A stretch of 63,617 bases of DNA from Pseudoalteromonas sp. S2755. Lineage in GTDB: Bacteria > Pseudomonadota > Gammaproteobacteria > Enterobacterales > Alteromonadaceae. The notes beneath the pieces were generated by a model, which saw nothing but the letters and a program-made list of their open reading frames with translations, searched no databases and was not told the DNA's origin. The DNA lies in contig NZ_PNDS01000023.1 in the NCBI RefSeq assembly GCF_005886535.1, positions 1-63,617 of the forward strand, given 5' to 3'. Position numbers and translations under genes: made by a program. Below, piece by piece: positions 14,090 to 23,081 of this stretch. Position 1 is the stretch's first letter. Each line of letters starts with the position of its first letter.

Positions 14090-17053
14090 GTGGGCAATCG
14101 TCGTCCCCCATCAAGATATGGTGCAAGCTCTTTAAGTGTGAAGCTGTCGATGTTGATTTCGGCCGTGTGTTTGATCGCGGGCGTTTTTGCTGCGGCATTG
14201 ATGCTAAAATCTGAAGAAAAGCAGTTAATCTATGAAGAGTATGATGAGCTCAAGCGTTTTAGTGCACAGGTGAGCAATCAGTTCTCAAACTACCTCGAGC
14301 TTAAAGCCAACTTGGCCGAACAAGCCAATTCAGTTGTCTCCAAACATTTACTTTATGGCTTACAAGATTTGTCTGGTGCACATGCGAGTGTCGAGAAACG
14401 TGGCGAAAACTTAGCGAGTACAGCCAAAAATGGCCTCTCCGCAGCTATGTATACTGGTGATTTAAAATTGCAGTCAGTGCAAAAGTTATTTTCTGAATCT
14501 GAATTGCTTTGGAATATTCTAGCGCCACCACTGTTACAAGATTTCTTTAATTTTTACCTATCTACAAAAGACGGGTTTGTCCGTGTTGCGCCTCCTAATG
14601 CACTATTAGCGAAAGACCCGAGGCTGGTAAATAATCAGCTTCATAACTTGCCTGTTTTACATTCTGAACAAAACCCAACGAGAGAAGCGGTATGGTCGGG
14701 CGTATATTTTGATAGGGTTTGGAACAAGTGGGTGGTCAGTATTTTGGTGCCTTTATACTTACATGACAGATACCTTGGGTTAACGGGTAGCGACATAGAG
14801 TTGACTACCTTACTCGAAAAATTACCTAAATCCGATCAGCAGCAAGGCTTTATCGTCTTTGATAAACAGGGGCGACTATTGGCGGCTCCAGGCCTGTTTA
14901 AAACCACCGCTGCGACTGGGCAGTTGTTAGATCACAGCAAACTACCCGAAGACTTAAGTAAAATAGTGCAAGCTGCACTTATTACTAAGCTGCCAAATAT
15001 CCAAGATGAATTTAGGTACAAAGACAACTGGCATATTATGCACGTGACCCATATTGCTAATTTAGATTGGTACATTGGGATCTATAAGAAGCGGGCGTCA
15101 GCTATTTCGGCCATTGAAGAGCTCAAAGTAAAGTTCTTTGGTTTGTTTATTCTGTATGCCATTTTTGTCGCGATATTACTGCATCAGGTTTTATATCAAT
15201 TAGTACTCAAACGCATCAATGCGCTCGTTAAAGCAGTGAAAGGATTTGGCCGAGGGCAGTGGGATACACCAACGTTGCCGCATACCGATGATGAAATAGG
15301 TCAATTGAACGCTTCATTTAATGACATGAGTGTTGAAATTAAACAGCTTGTAAATGGCCTAAATCAACGTATTACAGAAAAAGAAATCGCAGAAAAGGCG
15401 GCAAATCGTTTGTCAAAAGCTGTGGCTTTCTCTGGTACAGGCGTTGTATTGACCAATGAACATTTTCAAATCGAGTACGTCAACCCAAAAATGCAGGAAA
15501 TGACGGGCTATGATGAGCAGCATTTTATTGGCTCTCCGCTTTTGAGTATTATTTCAAAAGACATGGCAATTTTAATTGATGATATCGATATTGACTTGCG
15601 CAGCCGCAATTATTGGCGTGGGGATACCATGTTAGCGGGTAATAAAGAAGCGCCTATTTGGGTCAGTTTGAGTGTGTCACCTATCCGTGAAGAAGGTGGT
15701 GCAATTTCAAGTTATGTCGCCTCAGCTCAAGATATTTCGTTTGTAAAAGAAAGCCAGCGTAAAATGGAAGAATTGGCTTATTTTGATACCTTAACAGGCC
15801 TTGCCAATAGAACGTTTTTCAGGATGCAGTTACGTAAATCCATGGCGCTTGCCGAACGTGGTCATTACGCCTTTGCTTTATTTTACTTTGACTTAGATGA
15901 GTTTAAACGTATTAATGATACCTTAGGACATGACGCGGGTGACCGATTATTGCTAGAAGTCGCGACGAGATTGAAAAAGCGCCTCCGTGCAGAAGATACC
16001 ATTGCCAGATTGGGTGGGGATGAATTTGCGGTGTTACTGAGTGGCATCAATGAGCGAGAAAATGCCATGGAAGTTGCCAATATCATTCAAAAGACTCTCG
16101 CGGAACCAATAAAGCTGGGGAATAACGAAGTGATCGTCAGTGCGAGTATTGGTATCACCATGGCTCCATTTGACAGTAAAGAAGAAGAGCAACTGCTTAA
16201 ACATGCTGATTTGGCAATGTATCAGGCCAAAGCAAAAGGGCGGAACACTTACCATTTCTATAGCCAAGATTTAGACGAAGCCGCTAACGAGCGCTTACAT
16301 ATAGAAAACGAGCTGCGCATAGCCATTAAAGCGCAACAATTTACCTTGCACTATCAGCCACAAGTGAATAGTGAAAGTGGAGAGGTTGTGGGCTATGAAG
16401 CACTTATTCGCTGGTTCCACCCAAGTGAAGGAACCATTCCACCAAGCAAGTTTATTCCAATTGCTGAAGCGACAGGTCTAATCGTGGAGCTTGGTGCATG
16501 GGTGTTAGAAGAAGCATGTCATTTTTCTCGCCGTTTAAAAGCCTCGGGCAAGACTGCCAATATATCCATCAACCTTTCTGCGAGACAGTTTAAAGACGCA
16601 CAATTGATCAGCACGCTGTCAGATATTATTGACAGAACTGATATGGAGCCGACTTTACTACACCTTGAACTTACCGAGAGTATGCTGATGGGAGACGTGG
16701 AAGCGGCAATCATACAACTTAGAGATATCAAAGCGCTTGGCGTTTCACTGTCTATAGATGACTTTGGTACAGGCTATTCCTCTTTGAGTTATATTAAACG
16801 TTTCCCTGTTGATATACTTAAAATCGACCGCTCCTTCGTAAAGGATATCCCCGAAGATCCGAATGATATGGAAATCACTGCGGCTATCATCGCAATGGCG
16901 CAAAAATTAAATTTGCAGGTTATTGCTGAAGGGGTCGAAACAGAGGCTCAGATGACGTTCTTGGCGAAAAATAACTGCTATATTGTACAAGGTTATTACT
17001 ACAGCCCGCCGCTAAGCGAAGCCGAAATTTTGAGGTTTGCCCCAGCGGTATAG
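14090..17053 (+). CDS. Membrane GGDEF-EAL cyclic-di-GMP enzyme with Cache, HAMP and PAS domains
   Basis: A 987-residue protein starting at GTG. A TM helix (about 16-37) is followed by a periplasmic Cache-like sensor to about residue 340, a second TM helix (about 345-370), HAMP (about 370-425), PAS (about 440-560), GGDEF (about 565-730) and EAL (about 745-985). The active-site motif GGDEF is intact at 642-646, with the inhibitory RxxD site (RAED) five residues upstream. The EAL motif is at 770-772 (GYEALIRW), with LELTES, SIDDFGTGYSS and AEGVETE also intact. Both synthesis and hydrolysis of c-di-GMP are therefore possible. It stands alone. The ligand of the sensor is unknown. Confidence 0.93.
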   Translation: MGNRRPPSRYGASSLSVKLSMLISAVCLIAGVFAAALMLKSEEKQLIYEEYDELKRFSAQVSNQFSNYLELKANLAEQANSVVSKHLLYGLQDLSGAHASVEKRGENLASTAKNGLSAAMYTGDLKLQSVQKLFSESELLWNILAPPLLQDFFNFYLSTKDGFVRVAPPNALLAKDPRLVNNQLHNLPVLHSEQNPTREAVWSGVYFDRVWNKWVVSILVPLYLHDRYLGLTGSDIELTTLLEKLPKSDQQQGFIVFDKQGRLLAAPGLFKTTAATGQLLDHSKLPEDLSKIVQAALITKLPNIQDEFRYKDNWHIMHVTHIANLDWYIGIYKKRASAISAIEELKVKFFGLFILYAIFVAILLHQVLYQLVLKRINALVKAVKGFGRGQWDTPTLPHTDDEIGQLNASFNDMSVEIKQLVNGLNQRITEKEIAEKAANRLSKAVAFSGTGVVLTNEHFQIEYVNPKMQEMTGYDEQHFIGSPLLSIISKDMAILIDDIDIDLRSRNYWRGDTMLAGNKEAPIWVSLSVSPIREEGGAISSYVASAQDISFVKESQRKMEELAYFDTLTGLANRTFFRMQLRKSMALAERGHYAFALFYFDLDEFKRINDTLGHDAGDRLLLEVATRLKKRLRAEDTIARLGGDEFAVLLSGINERENAMEVANIIQKTLAEPIKLGNNEVIVSASIGITMAPFDSKEEEQLLKHADLAMYQAKAKGRNTYHFYSQDLDEAANERLHIENELRIAIKAQQFTLHYQPQVNSESGEVVGYEALIRWFHPSEGTIPPSKFIPIAEATGLIVELGAWVLEEACHFSRRLKASGKTANISINLSARQFKDAQLISTLSDIIDRTDMEPTLLHLELTESMLMGDVEAAIIQLRDIKALGVSLSIDDFGTGYSSLSYIKRFPVDILKIDRSFVKDIPEDPNDMEITAAIIAMAQKLNLQVIAEGVETEAQMTFLAKNNCYIVQGYYYSPPLSEAEILRFAPAV

Positions 17054-17095
17054 CGGCTCAGCCCCAAAAGTTTGGAGCTGAAAAATAGTAAGCAC

Positions 17096-17425
17096 TTAAC
17101 CACCTGCGATTTTCACTTTGAAGCCTTGGCCTTCTAATAATTGCTTAAGCTTTTCTCGGTCATCGCCTTGAATTTCAATAACGCCTTCTTTAACTGCGCC
17201 ACCTTGACCCATTTTAGATTTGAGCGTTTTTGCCAATTTCTTTAAATCATGCTGTTCACTATCGATGCCGACGACAAGCATAACGCCCTTGCCTTTGCGC
17301 CCTTTAGTTTGTCTTTCGATACGAACAGCGCCGTCTTTAAAAGTTTTACCTTGAACTTCTCGTTTTGGCTCTTTGGTGTCAATACGGCCTACATCTGTGG
17401 AGTACACAAGTCTTGATTCTGACAT
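17096..17425 (-). CDS. yciH: SUI1/eIF1-like translation factor YciH
   Basis: A 109-residue protein of the bacterial SUI1 family. The conserved GRKGKGVMLVVGI and KTLKSKMGQGGAVKEGVIEIQGD segments span most of the domain. YciH proteins bind the ribosome and influence initiation fidelity in vitro; the physiological role is not firmly known. Length is normal. It is convergent with the GGDEF-EAL gene and divergent from the STAS gene. An imperfect hairpin at about 17058-17080 may end transcription from both sides. Confidence 0.93.
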   Translation of the reverse strand: MSESRLVYSTDVGRIDTKEPKREVQGKTFKDGAVRIERQTKGRKGKGVMLVVGIDSEQHDLKKLAKTLKSKMGQGGAVKEGVIEIQGDDREKLKQLLEGQGFKVKIAGG

Positions 17426-17565
17426 TGATTCTGGTCCTCTTACGGGTTCTTTGCAGAGATCATAGCAAAAAGCAGATTAGATGTTTTTTATTTTTTGCTA
17501 AATGATTTTTAAGCGTTATATTTAAATTGGTGAGGGGAAACAAATCAAAATAATTTAGGAGCTTA

Positions 17566-17874
17566 ATGATGAGCTTGAGTAAAAACGCTTCTGCTGACGG
17601 CAAGACACTAACTATTCAAATTAGGGGAAAGTTCGACTTTAATTTGGTGCAATCATTTCGTCAGGCGTATGCGGAGGTGAATGATCAAACCGAAAAAGTT
17701 GTTGTGGACCTGCGTGAAACCGACTATATGGATAGCTCCGCCTTGGGTATGTTGTTAAATATGAAAAAAACGCTAGGAAGCTCAGTTTCTAGCATTCAAA
17801 TTAGTAATTGTCGTCCACAACTTAAAAAAATCCTCCAGATCTCTCGTTTTGACAAGAAGTTTGATATTGACTGA
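17566..17874 (+). CDS. STAS-domain anti-anti-sigma factor-like protein (HsbA/CrsA type)
   Basis: A 102-residue single STAS domain. The phosphorylation-site motif is VDLRETDYMDSSALGMLL (about 46-63), with Ser57/Ser58 as the expected phospho-acceptor. The second ATG of the ATGATG pair could also start it; an AGGAGCTT ribosome site precedes both. The next gene, 21 bases on, encodes a response regulator with PP2C phosphatase and HATPase kinase domains, the pairing seen in Pseudomonas HsbA-HsbR and Shewanella CrsA-CrsR. Those systems switch between a sigma or anti-sigma partner and c-di-GMP or stress outputs. The local target is unknown. Confidence 0.87.
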   Translation: MMSLSKNASADGKTLTIQIRGKFDFNLVQSFRQAYAEVNDQTEKVVVDLRETDYMDSSALGMLLNMKKTLGSSVSSIQISNCRPQLKKILQISRFDKKFDID

Positions 17875-17895
17875 TCGCCGGTAGGTTCGCCCCTC

Positions 17896-19554
17896 ATGAA
17901 TATCTTGGTAGTCGACGATCAGGTATTAAATTGCAAGCTGCTTAAAGCAATGCTCGAGCAGCAGTTTTATACTGTTTTTTGTGCGAACAATGGTCGTGAT
18001 GCATTAAAAATTCTCGAAAGTCAGGACATCGACATCGTGCTGCTAGACGTTGTTATGCCGGTTATGGATGGCTTTGAGACTGCCCCCAAAATAAAGCAGT
18101 ATGCGGGCGATGTATATCTTCCCATCATCTTTATCACCGCACTTGAAGATCAAGGTAGCTTTGAAAAATGTCTTGCTGTAGGAGGCGATGACTTTATTCA
18201 TAAACCGTTTGATAAAGTTATCCTATCAGCCAAAATCAAAGCGCATGCAAGGACACGTAGGCTCAGCCAACAAAGCAACGAACAACGCCGCCAACTGGAG
18301 TATCACTATAATCAGATAGAGCGAGAGCATGAGATTGTTGAGCACATCTTTAGTAATGCGCTTGCACAACAATCTGAATATCCTGAGATTTGTGAATACC
18401 ACTTGTCACCTGCGTCAATGTTTAATGGCGACATGTTTTTAATGGCCAAGAGCCCGATGGGTGGCTTTTATTGTTTACTTGGTGATTTTACAGGCCATGG
18501 TTTAGCAGCTGCGGTCGGCGCCCTTCCCGCATCGCGCATTTTCTATACGATGGTTCAAAAGGGGATGGCGGTTAGTGATATAGCCGTTGAGCTCAATACC
18601 GCCCTTAGTGAGTTATTACCCGGCCACATGTTTTGCGCAGCAGCGATCATCGAATTGAGCAGCTCAGGGAAAAGTGTTTCTGCTTGGCTTGGCGGTTTGC
18701 CAGATTTATATTTGATTGACCAAAATGGTAGCGTTATTAAAACCATAGAGAGCCAACATATGGCACTCGGCATTTTAGAAGTCGATGAGTTTGAACGTAA
18801 TCTGCTGCATTTTGAAGTCAGCCCCGACCAACGCCTCGTAATGGCGACTGACGGTATCATCGAATCTGAGTCTGAGCGAGGTGAAATGTATGGCGAGCGA
18901 CGGTTAAAGCGGTTACTGGCGAGTAGACAGCATATTTCCACGGATCAAATTATCTCTGAAGTTCGCGAGTTTTCTGGCAATACGGAGCAACAAGATGACT
19001 TAAGTATCGCGATTATTAATTGCGTTGCTAGCGATTCAATTGTTTCTGCGCCTAACCATTATTCAAGTTTGCCGTTTAATATTTCGTTATCTTTAGATGC
19101 CAAGCAGATGAAAAGTACAGATCCGATACTTGAGCTGGTGGATTTGCTTAGTGAGGTTGACGGTATTTCAGCGCATCGCTCTAATATCTTCTTACTACTC
19201 TCAGAAGCCTACAATAATTCTTTAGACCACGGAGTGCTGGGGCTAGATTCTGAGATTAAAAATAAGGAAGATGGCTTTTTTGAGTTCTATAGTCTGCGAG
19301 AGAGTGTTTTGAAGGAGCTAAAAGAAGCGCTCATTATTATTTCAGTGCGCTACAGCCCTGAAGAGCTAAAACTATACTTCAACATTTGTGATTCAGGTAA
19401 TGGCTTTGAATCAAGTGAGCGTAACAAAGCGCAGCAAGAGCATAGCCACGGTCGAGGTGTTAGCTTACTTAACGAAATTGCCCAAAGCGTTAGCTACAAC
19501 AGTGCTGGAAATGAAGTAGAAATGATTTATTCACTCACCTCTAAATCGGTCTAA
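17896..19554 (+). CDS. Response regulator with PP2C (SpoIIE) phosphatase and HATPase domains (HsbR/CrsR type)
   Basis: A 552-residue cytoplasmic protein. The receiver domain (1-120) starts MNILVVDDQ, has phospho-acceptor Asp51 (LLDVVMPVMDG) and ends with the conserved KPFDK. A coiled linker leads to a SpoIIE-type PP2C domain (about 165-375) with LGDFTGHGLAAA, MATDGIIES and QQDDLSIAII metal-binding motifs. The C-terminal HATPase (about 400-545) has SEAYNNSLDHGVLG and the ATP-lid region DSGNGF. Receiver phosphorylation probably decides whether the phosphatase or the kinase acts on the upstream STAS protein. It follows that gene closely, so they form an operon. Confidence 0.9.
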   Translation: MNILVVDDQVLNCKLLKAMLEQQFYTVFCANNGRDALKILESQDIDIVLLDVVMPVMDGFETAPKIKQYAGDVYLPIIFITALEDQGSFEKCLAVGGDDFIHKPFDKVILSAKIKAHARTRRLSQQSNEQRRQLEYHYNQIEREHEIVEHIFSNALAQQSEYPEICEYHLSPASMFNGDMFLMAKSPMGGFYCLLGDFTGHGLAAAVGALPASRIFYTMVQKGMAVSDIAVELNTALSELLPGHMFCAAAIIELSSSGKSVSAWLGGLPDLYLIDQNGSVIKTIESQHMALGILEVDEFERNLLHFEVSPDQRLVMATDGIIESESERGEMYGERRLKRLLASRQHISTDQIISEVREFSGNTEQQDDLSIAIINCVASDSIVSAPNHYSSLPFNISLSLDAKQMKSTDPILELVDLLSEVDGISAHRSNIFLLLSEAYNNSLDHGVLGLDSEIKNKEDGFFEFYSLRESVLKELKEALIIISVRYSPEELKLYFNICDSGNGFESSERNKAQQEHSHGRGVSLLNEIAQSVSYNSAGNEVEMIYSLTSKSV

Positions 19555-19681
19555 ATTCCACTCAAGCGTGTTTCACTTCAGCTTTAGCTTGTTATCTACT
19601 TGTATTGTTCTATGTACCTGTTTTTTAGTGTTGGCAAGGTATAAAGAGCGTGGTAAAGTTGCATTAACTTTAGATGTTTAG

Positions 19682-20347
19682 ATGGCTAAAATGTCAGATT
19701 ATATTTCATTGAGTGGATTATCTATCTCCCGCGAGTTGCTTTTGCTGCAATTAGAAAAACTAGATGCTTATATTGAGCAAAACTCAAGCCCTGCAGTGTG
19801 GTCATATCAGATCCCTGAGCTTGGGGAAGGAGGCGCTTGCAGCTTGTTTGGGCACCTTCAGGAAGCGCCTTTTTTATTAAGTGACCACGTTGAAAAGAAC
19901 ACAGTGAATGAGCAATTGCTTGCCAAGCTGCAAACGATAGTGTCAGCGATAGTTGAATTTACAGCTGTTGATTGGTTTGGCATATACCAAGCAAGAGCGA
20001 CAAATGAAGGGAAACAACTTCTCAAATTAGCGTACTCTGGCGCGCCGAGTAGACCGCTATTTCCAATAACGGAGGCTTTTGCCGCGACCTCAAATAATAT
20101 CCAAACGGTATTGAGCGCTAAAGCTCGGGTGATTAATGACATTCCTCATTATGTCGCCAGTGGTGGAGAGTACTACACTTGCGATCCAAAGGTGAAAGCA
20201 GAAACCTGTATGCCATTATTCGATGATGCACAAAATTGTATTGGCATTATTGATGCAGAAGCGTTTTCTGAGTCATTTTTCAACGAAGAAATTTTAGCAT
20301 TGCTTGCTGCGGCATGTACGAGAATCCCTGACTATTTACCCAAGTAA
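19682..20347 (+). CDS. GAF-domain protein, free-methionine-R-sulfoxide-reductase-like
   Basis: A 221-residue protein with a single GAF domain (about 65-215). The segment YYTCDPKVKAETCMPLF...CIGIIDAEAF resembles the active-site region of free methionine-(R)-sulfoxide reductase, with cysteines at 167, 176 and 186; the usual HIACD is replaced by YYTCD. The unassigned N-terminal ~60 residues are longer than in typical fRMsr. It may be a true reductase of free Met sulfoxide or a GAF sensor that kept the cysteines. A second ATG nine bases downstream is an alternative start. It lies 127 bases after the PP2C gene and may be in its operon. Confidence 0.68.
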   Translation: MAKMSDYISLSGLSISRELLLLQLEKLDAYIEQNSSPAVWSYQIPELGEGGACSLFGHLQEAPFLLSDHVEKNTVNEQLLAKLQTIVSAIVEFTAVDWFGIYQARATNEGKQLLKLAYSGAPSRPLFPITEAFAATSNNIQTVLSAKARVINDIPHYVASGGEYYTCDPKVKAETCMPLFDDAQNCIGIIDAEAFSESFFNEEILALLAAACTRIPDYLPK

Positions 20348-20364
20348 TTATCGGAATGTCCGGC

Positions 20365-20402
20365 TGTAAACTTGACGCCTTTGTGGTGCTGCCAAGTTTA
20401 CA
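20365..20402. promoter_or_regulatory. Long inverted repeat upstream of the aminotransferase gene
   Basis: TGTAAACTTG (20365-20374) and CAAGTTTACA (20393-20402) are perfect 10-bp inverted arms separated by 18 bases. The outer hexamers TGTAAA and TTTACA are the half sites of a TyrR/PhhR box, but they are too far apart for the canonical six-base spacer. It could be two half boxes for TyrR-type regulators, or a hairpin ending the GAF transcript (no good T-run follows). Confidence 0.5.
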
Positions 20403-20526
20403 AAAATGAATAAAATTCTAGATAAATATGGTAACTGAGATGCAAGTCTCTATGTTACCATCAAGTCTACTGGAATCGGGCGTCAGCCGCTCGAGTTTGC
20501 ATTAATTAAAATAAAAGAGATAAGCC

Positions 20527-21717
20527 ATGTTCTCAGAGCTAAAACCACTTCCAACAGATCCTATTTTAGGCCTGATGGCCGCTTATAAACAGGACACTAA
20601 CCCAAAAAAAATTGACCTTGGTGTAGGTGTTTATAAGGACGAGCAGGGAAACACGCCGGTACTTAGAGCGGTTAAAAAAGCGGAAGCGTTTCGTTTAGAA
20701 AACGAAACGACAAAATCTTATATTGGTTTGGCTGGTAACTTAGACTTCTGTCAAAAGATGGAAACACTGTTACTTGGAGAGCATAGTACATTATTGGCAA
20801 ATCGCGTACGTACGGCGCAAGCACCTGGTGGTACTGGCGCATTACGTGTTGCTGCCGAATTTATTAAACGTTGCAACACCAATGCAACTGTTTGGGTTAC
20901 GACTCCAACTTGGGCAAACCACATCAGCCTATTTGAAGCAGCTGGTCTAACAGTTAAAGAGTATCCTTACTACGACTACGAAAACAAAGGGTTGTTGTTT
21001 GATGAGATGATCAATGCGCTGAAGCAAGTACCTAAGGGTGATGTAGTACTACTTCACGCATGTTGTCATAACCCAAGTGGAATGGACTTAAATCAAGCGC
21101 AATGGAAAGTAGTTGCTGAACTTGCGAAAGAGCAAGGTTTTACGCCATTAATTGATATTGCATACCAAGGTTTTGGTACTAGCCTTGAAGAAGATGCACA
21201 AGGCCTTAGAACAGTTGCAGATACGGTTGATGAAATGATCATCTGTTCGTCTTGTTCTAAGAACTTTGGTCTTTATCGCGAACGTATCGGTGCGTGCTCA
21301 ATCATTGCAAAAGACAGTGCAACTGCTGATGTCTCAAACTCAGTATTACTTAGCGTTGTGCGTAGTATTTATTCAATGCCGCCAGCACACGGTGCTGATA
21401 TTGTAAATACCATTCTAAGCAGTACTGAACTTACGCAAATGTGGTACGACGAACTTGACGAAATGCGCGGTCGTATCAATGGTCTACGTACGTTGATCAA
21501 AGAAAGCCTAGCTGCAAAAGGTGTTGAGCAAGACTTCTCGTTCATTGACCGTCAGCACGGTATGTTCTCTTTCTTAGGTATTAATAAAGAGCAAATTGAC
21601 AGACTACGCACTGAATATGCTATCTATATGGTAGGCTCTAGCCGCGTTAACGTAGCTGGCGTAAGCAAAGACAATATTGATTACTTTGCTGACGCAGTGG
21701 CAAGCGTGATTAAATAA
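20527..21717 (+). CDS. Aspartate/aromatic amino acid aminotransferase (class I)
   Basis: A 396-residue PLP enzyme of the AspC/TyrB subgroup. It shows KKIDLGVGVYKD, APGGTGALRVAA, CCHNPSGMDLN, IDIAYQGFG, the PLP lysine in SSCSKNFGLY (Lys245) and the carboxylate-binding Arg in GSSRVNVAGV near the C-terminus. It exchanges the amino group between aspartate or aromatic amino acids and 2-oxo acids. TyrR-like half sites upstream and the aromatic genes elsewhere in the window favour tyrosine/phenylalanine use, but AspC and TyrB cannot be separated by eye. A strong terminator follows. Confidence 0.9.
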   Translation: MFSELKPLPTDPILGLMAAYKQDTNPKKIDLGVGVYKDEQGNTPVLRAVKKAEAFRLENETTKSYIGLAGNLDFCQKMETLLLGEHSTLLANRVRTAQAPGGTGALRVAAEFIKRCNTNATVWVTTPTWANHISLFEAAGLTVKEYPYYDYENKGLLFDEMINALKQVPKGDVVLLHACCHNPSGMDLNQAQWKVVAELAKEQGFTPLIDIAYQGFGTSLEEDAQGLRTVADTVDEMIICSSCSKNFGLYRERIGACSIIAKDSATADVSNSVLLSVVRSIYSMPPAHGADIVNTILSSTELTQMWYDELDEMRGRINGLRTLIKESLAAKGVEQDFSFIDRQHGMFSFLGINKEQIDRLRTEYAIYMVGSSRVNVAGVSKDNIDYFADAVASVIK

Positions 21718-21740
21718 TACCAGGCTACACAGAACAATAT

Positions 21741-21768
21741 AAAAAACCGCAAAACATGCGGTTTTTTA
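21741..21768 (+). terminator. Terminator after the aminotransferase gene
   Basis: AAAACCGCA and TGCGGTTTT pair around a five-base loop and are followed by a T-run. A second perfect hairpin (AACCACCTAC...GTAGGTGGTT, 21781-21804) follows immediately and lies at the end of the convergent yebG gene. Confidence 0.87.
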
Positions 21769-21812
21769 TTTTCGGCCCTAAACCACCTACTTCAGTAGGT
21801 GGTTATTATCAT

Positions 21813-22133
21813 TTAGGCTTGCTTAATTTTGGTCACTTTATCTGGATCTGACGCTTTTTCGTTTTCAGATTTGTTTTTGGCGTTGGCATTGGCCTTTGGT
21901 GCTACTTTGCCACCTTTTAACACAGACACAAAGTCATCTTTTTGTTTTGCAATTTCAAGCGCTAGGGATTCAACTTGTTGTTCACTCAGCGGCACGTCAA
22001 CTTTCGTTAGCATGTCTTCCAATGCTTCAGCTACATCTAGCATCTTATCATAAGCATCAGCTTCTTTTTTAGACGTGAAAGTCATACGCTCGACTCCATT
22101 TCTTTCAACAACATATTTGATGATAACGGCCAT
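21813..22133 (-). CDS. yebG: YebG family SOS-regulated protein
   Basis: A 106-residue protein from the ATG at 22133 (MAVIIKYVV), which matches the family start; the upstream in-frame ATG at 22151 lies in the LexA box. The conserved core is VERMTFTSKKEADAYDKMLDVAE. YebG is a small LexA-regulated, DNA-damage-induced protein of unresolved function. The tail is Lys/Asn/Ala-rich (PKANANAKNKSENEK) and probably disordered, longer than in E. coli. A well-formed SOS box lies 16 bases before the start codon. Confidence 0.92.
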   Translation of the reverse strand: MAVIIKYVVERNGVERMTFTSKKEADAYDKMLDVAEALEDMLTKVDVPLSEQQVESLALEIAKQKDDFVSVLKGGKVAPKANANAKNKSENEKASDPDKVTKIKQA

Positions 22134-22148
22134 GGTTATTCCCCTAGT

Positions 22149-22168
22149 CACTGTTTTTTTATACAGTA
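22149..22168 (-). promoter_or_regulatory. LexA (SOS) box of yebG
   Basis: The minus strand reads TACTGTATAAAAAAACAGTG, a CTG-N10-CAG palindrome with the AT-rich centre of gammaproteobacterial LexA sites, placed just upstream of yebG. Confidence 0.9.
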
Positions 22169-22403
22169 AATTGAATTGAGTGATTAAGCAAGTTATTTTG
22201 AAAATTTTTCAAGTGCTGTTGAGTGAGGGGAAATTAATTAAATTAATTAAAAACAAAAACTTAATGTTTGTTTAGGTTTTTGAAAGAATGAATGTTTTTT
22301 GACAAAGTCAATGTTCCTATCTTTATTTAAAAAGCTTCTGCAATCACTCACCGAGGTAAATGCAGTAAGCTTTGGATACTTTTTACGCACAAGGAGTGTA
22401 TAT

Positions 22404-22712
22404 ATGTTCAATAAACCCATCATGCTTTCTATTTTATTGGCGCTAGGTTTAAGCTGTTCTAATGTGCTCGCAAAAACTGCGGAGCAAGCAAAGCCAGCTT
22501 CTCAAACACAGCAACAAAGTGCTGTACTCGATATTAATTCCGCTGACGCTTCGGCGCTTTCAAGTTTACCAGGGATTGGTATTCGTAAAGCTGAAGCCAT
22601 CGTAGAGTACCGTAACAAAATGGGGCGCTTTAAAACAACAACGGAGTTGCTGGAAGTAAAAGGAATTGGGAAAGGAATATTGGCAAAACTGGAGGGGAAG
22701 ATTAGAGTCTAG
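22404..22712 (+). CDS. ComEA-like secreted helix-hairpin-helix protein
   Basis: A 102-residue protein from the ATG at 22404, preceded by AAGGAG; an upstream in-frame start at 22299 would mask the signal peptide. Residues 1-24 form a signal peptide (LSILLALGLSCSNVLA), followed by a short Gln-rich linker and two helix-hairpin-helix motifs: LDINSADASALSSLPGIGIRKAEAIVEYR and LLEVKGIGKGILAKL (in part). The family includes the periplasmic DNA-binding protein ComEA used in DNA uptake; short stand-alone versions like this one are common and their role is less certain. It is an isolated gene. Confidence 0.88.
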   Translation: MFNKPIMLSILLALGLSCSNVLAKTAEQAKPASQTQQQSAVLDINSADASALSSLPGIGIRKAEAIVEYRNKMGRFKTTTELLEVKGIGKGILAKLEGKIRV

Positions 22713-22763
22713 TCGTAGTTATTGTGTGCGAGCTTAGCTGCTCGCACACAGGTAGATTGAAGA

Positions 22764-23069
22764 TCAGGGCTTATTCGAGGCGTTAAACTCAGCGATTGCC
22801 TGAGCTAACTTGGGTTTGCCAAACTGTATTTCCAATGGTGTGGTCAGTAGCGGATAAATTAATCCTGCTACCAATAAGACAGGTAATAGCAACCAGCCTT
22901 CAAATACGACCAATGAGGCAAAAAACGGTGTGAGCAGTAGCAACTTGGCGATTCTTAACACAACCTTTGTTTTTGCATCAAGGTGGCTAAGTGCAAGACG
23001 TAAGATCATCTGCTTGTCACGTAATTTAAACGCTCTCAGTTGCTCAATTTGGCTTAACCTAAAATGCAT
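22764..23069 (-). CDS. Small membrane protein of unknown function
   Basis: A 101-residue protein. A charged N-terminus (residues 1-38) is followed by two adjacent hydrophobic stretches (about 39-75, LLLLTPFFASLVVFEGWLL and LPVLLVAGLIYPLL) that probably form a membrane hairpin, and a short soluble tail. It lies 12 bases after dsbB on the same strand, so the two are likely co-transcribed. I do not recognise a characterised family. The coupling to dsbB may hint at an envelope role, which is only inference. Confidence 0.7.
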   Translation of the reverse strand: MHFRLSQIEQLRAFKLRDKQMILRLALSHLDAKTKVVLRIAKLLLLTPFFASLVVFEGWLLLPVLLVAGLIYPLLTTPLEIQFGKPKLAQAIAEFNASNKP

Positions 23070-23081
23070 GAATGTGATATC

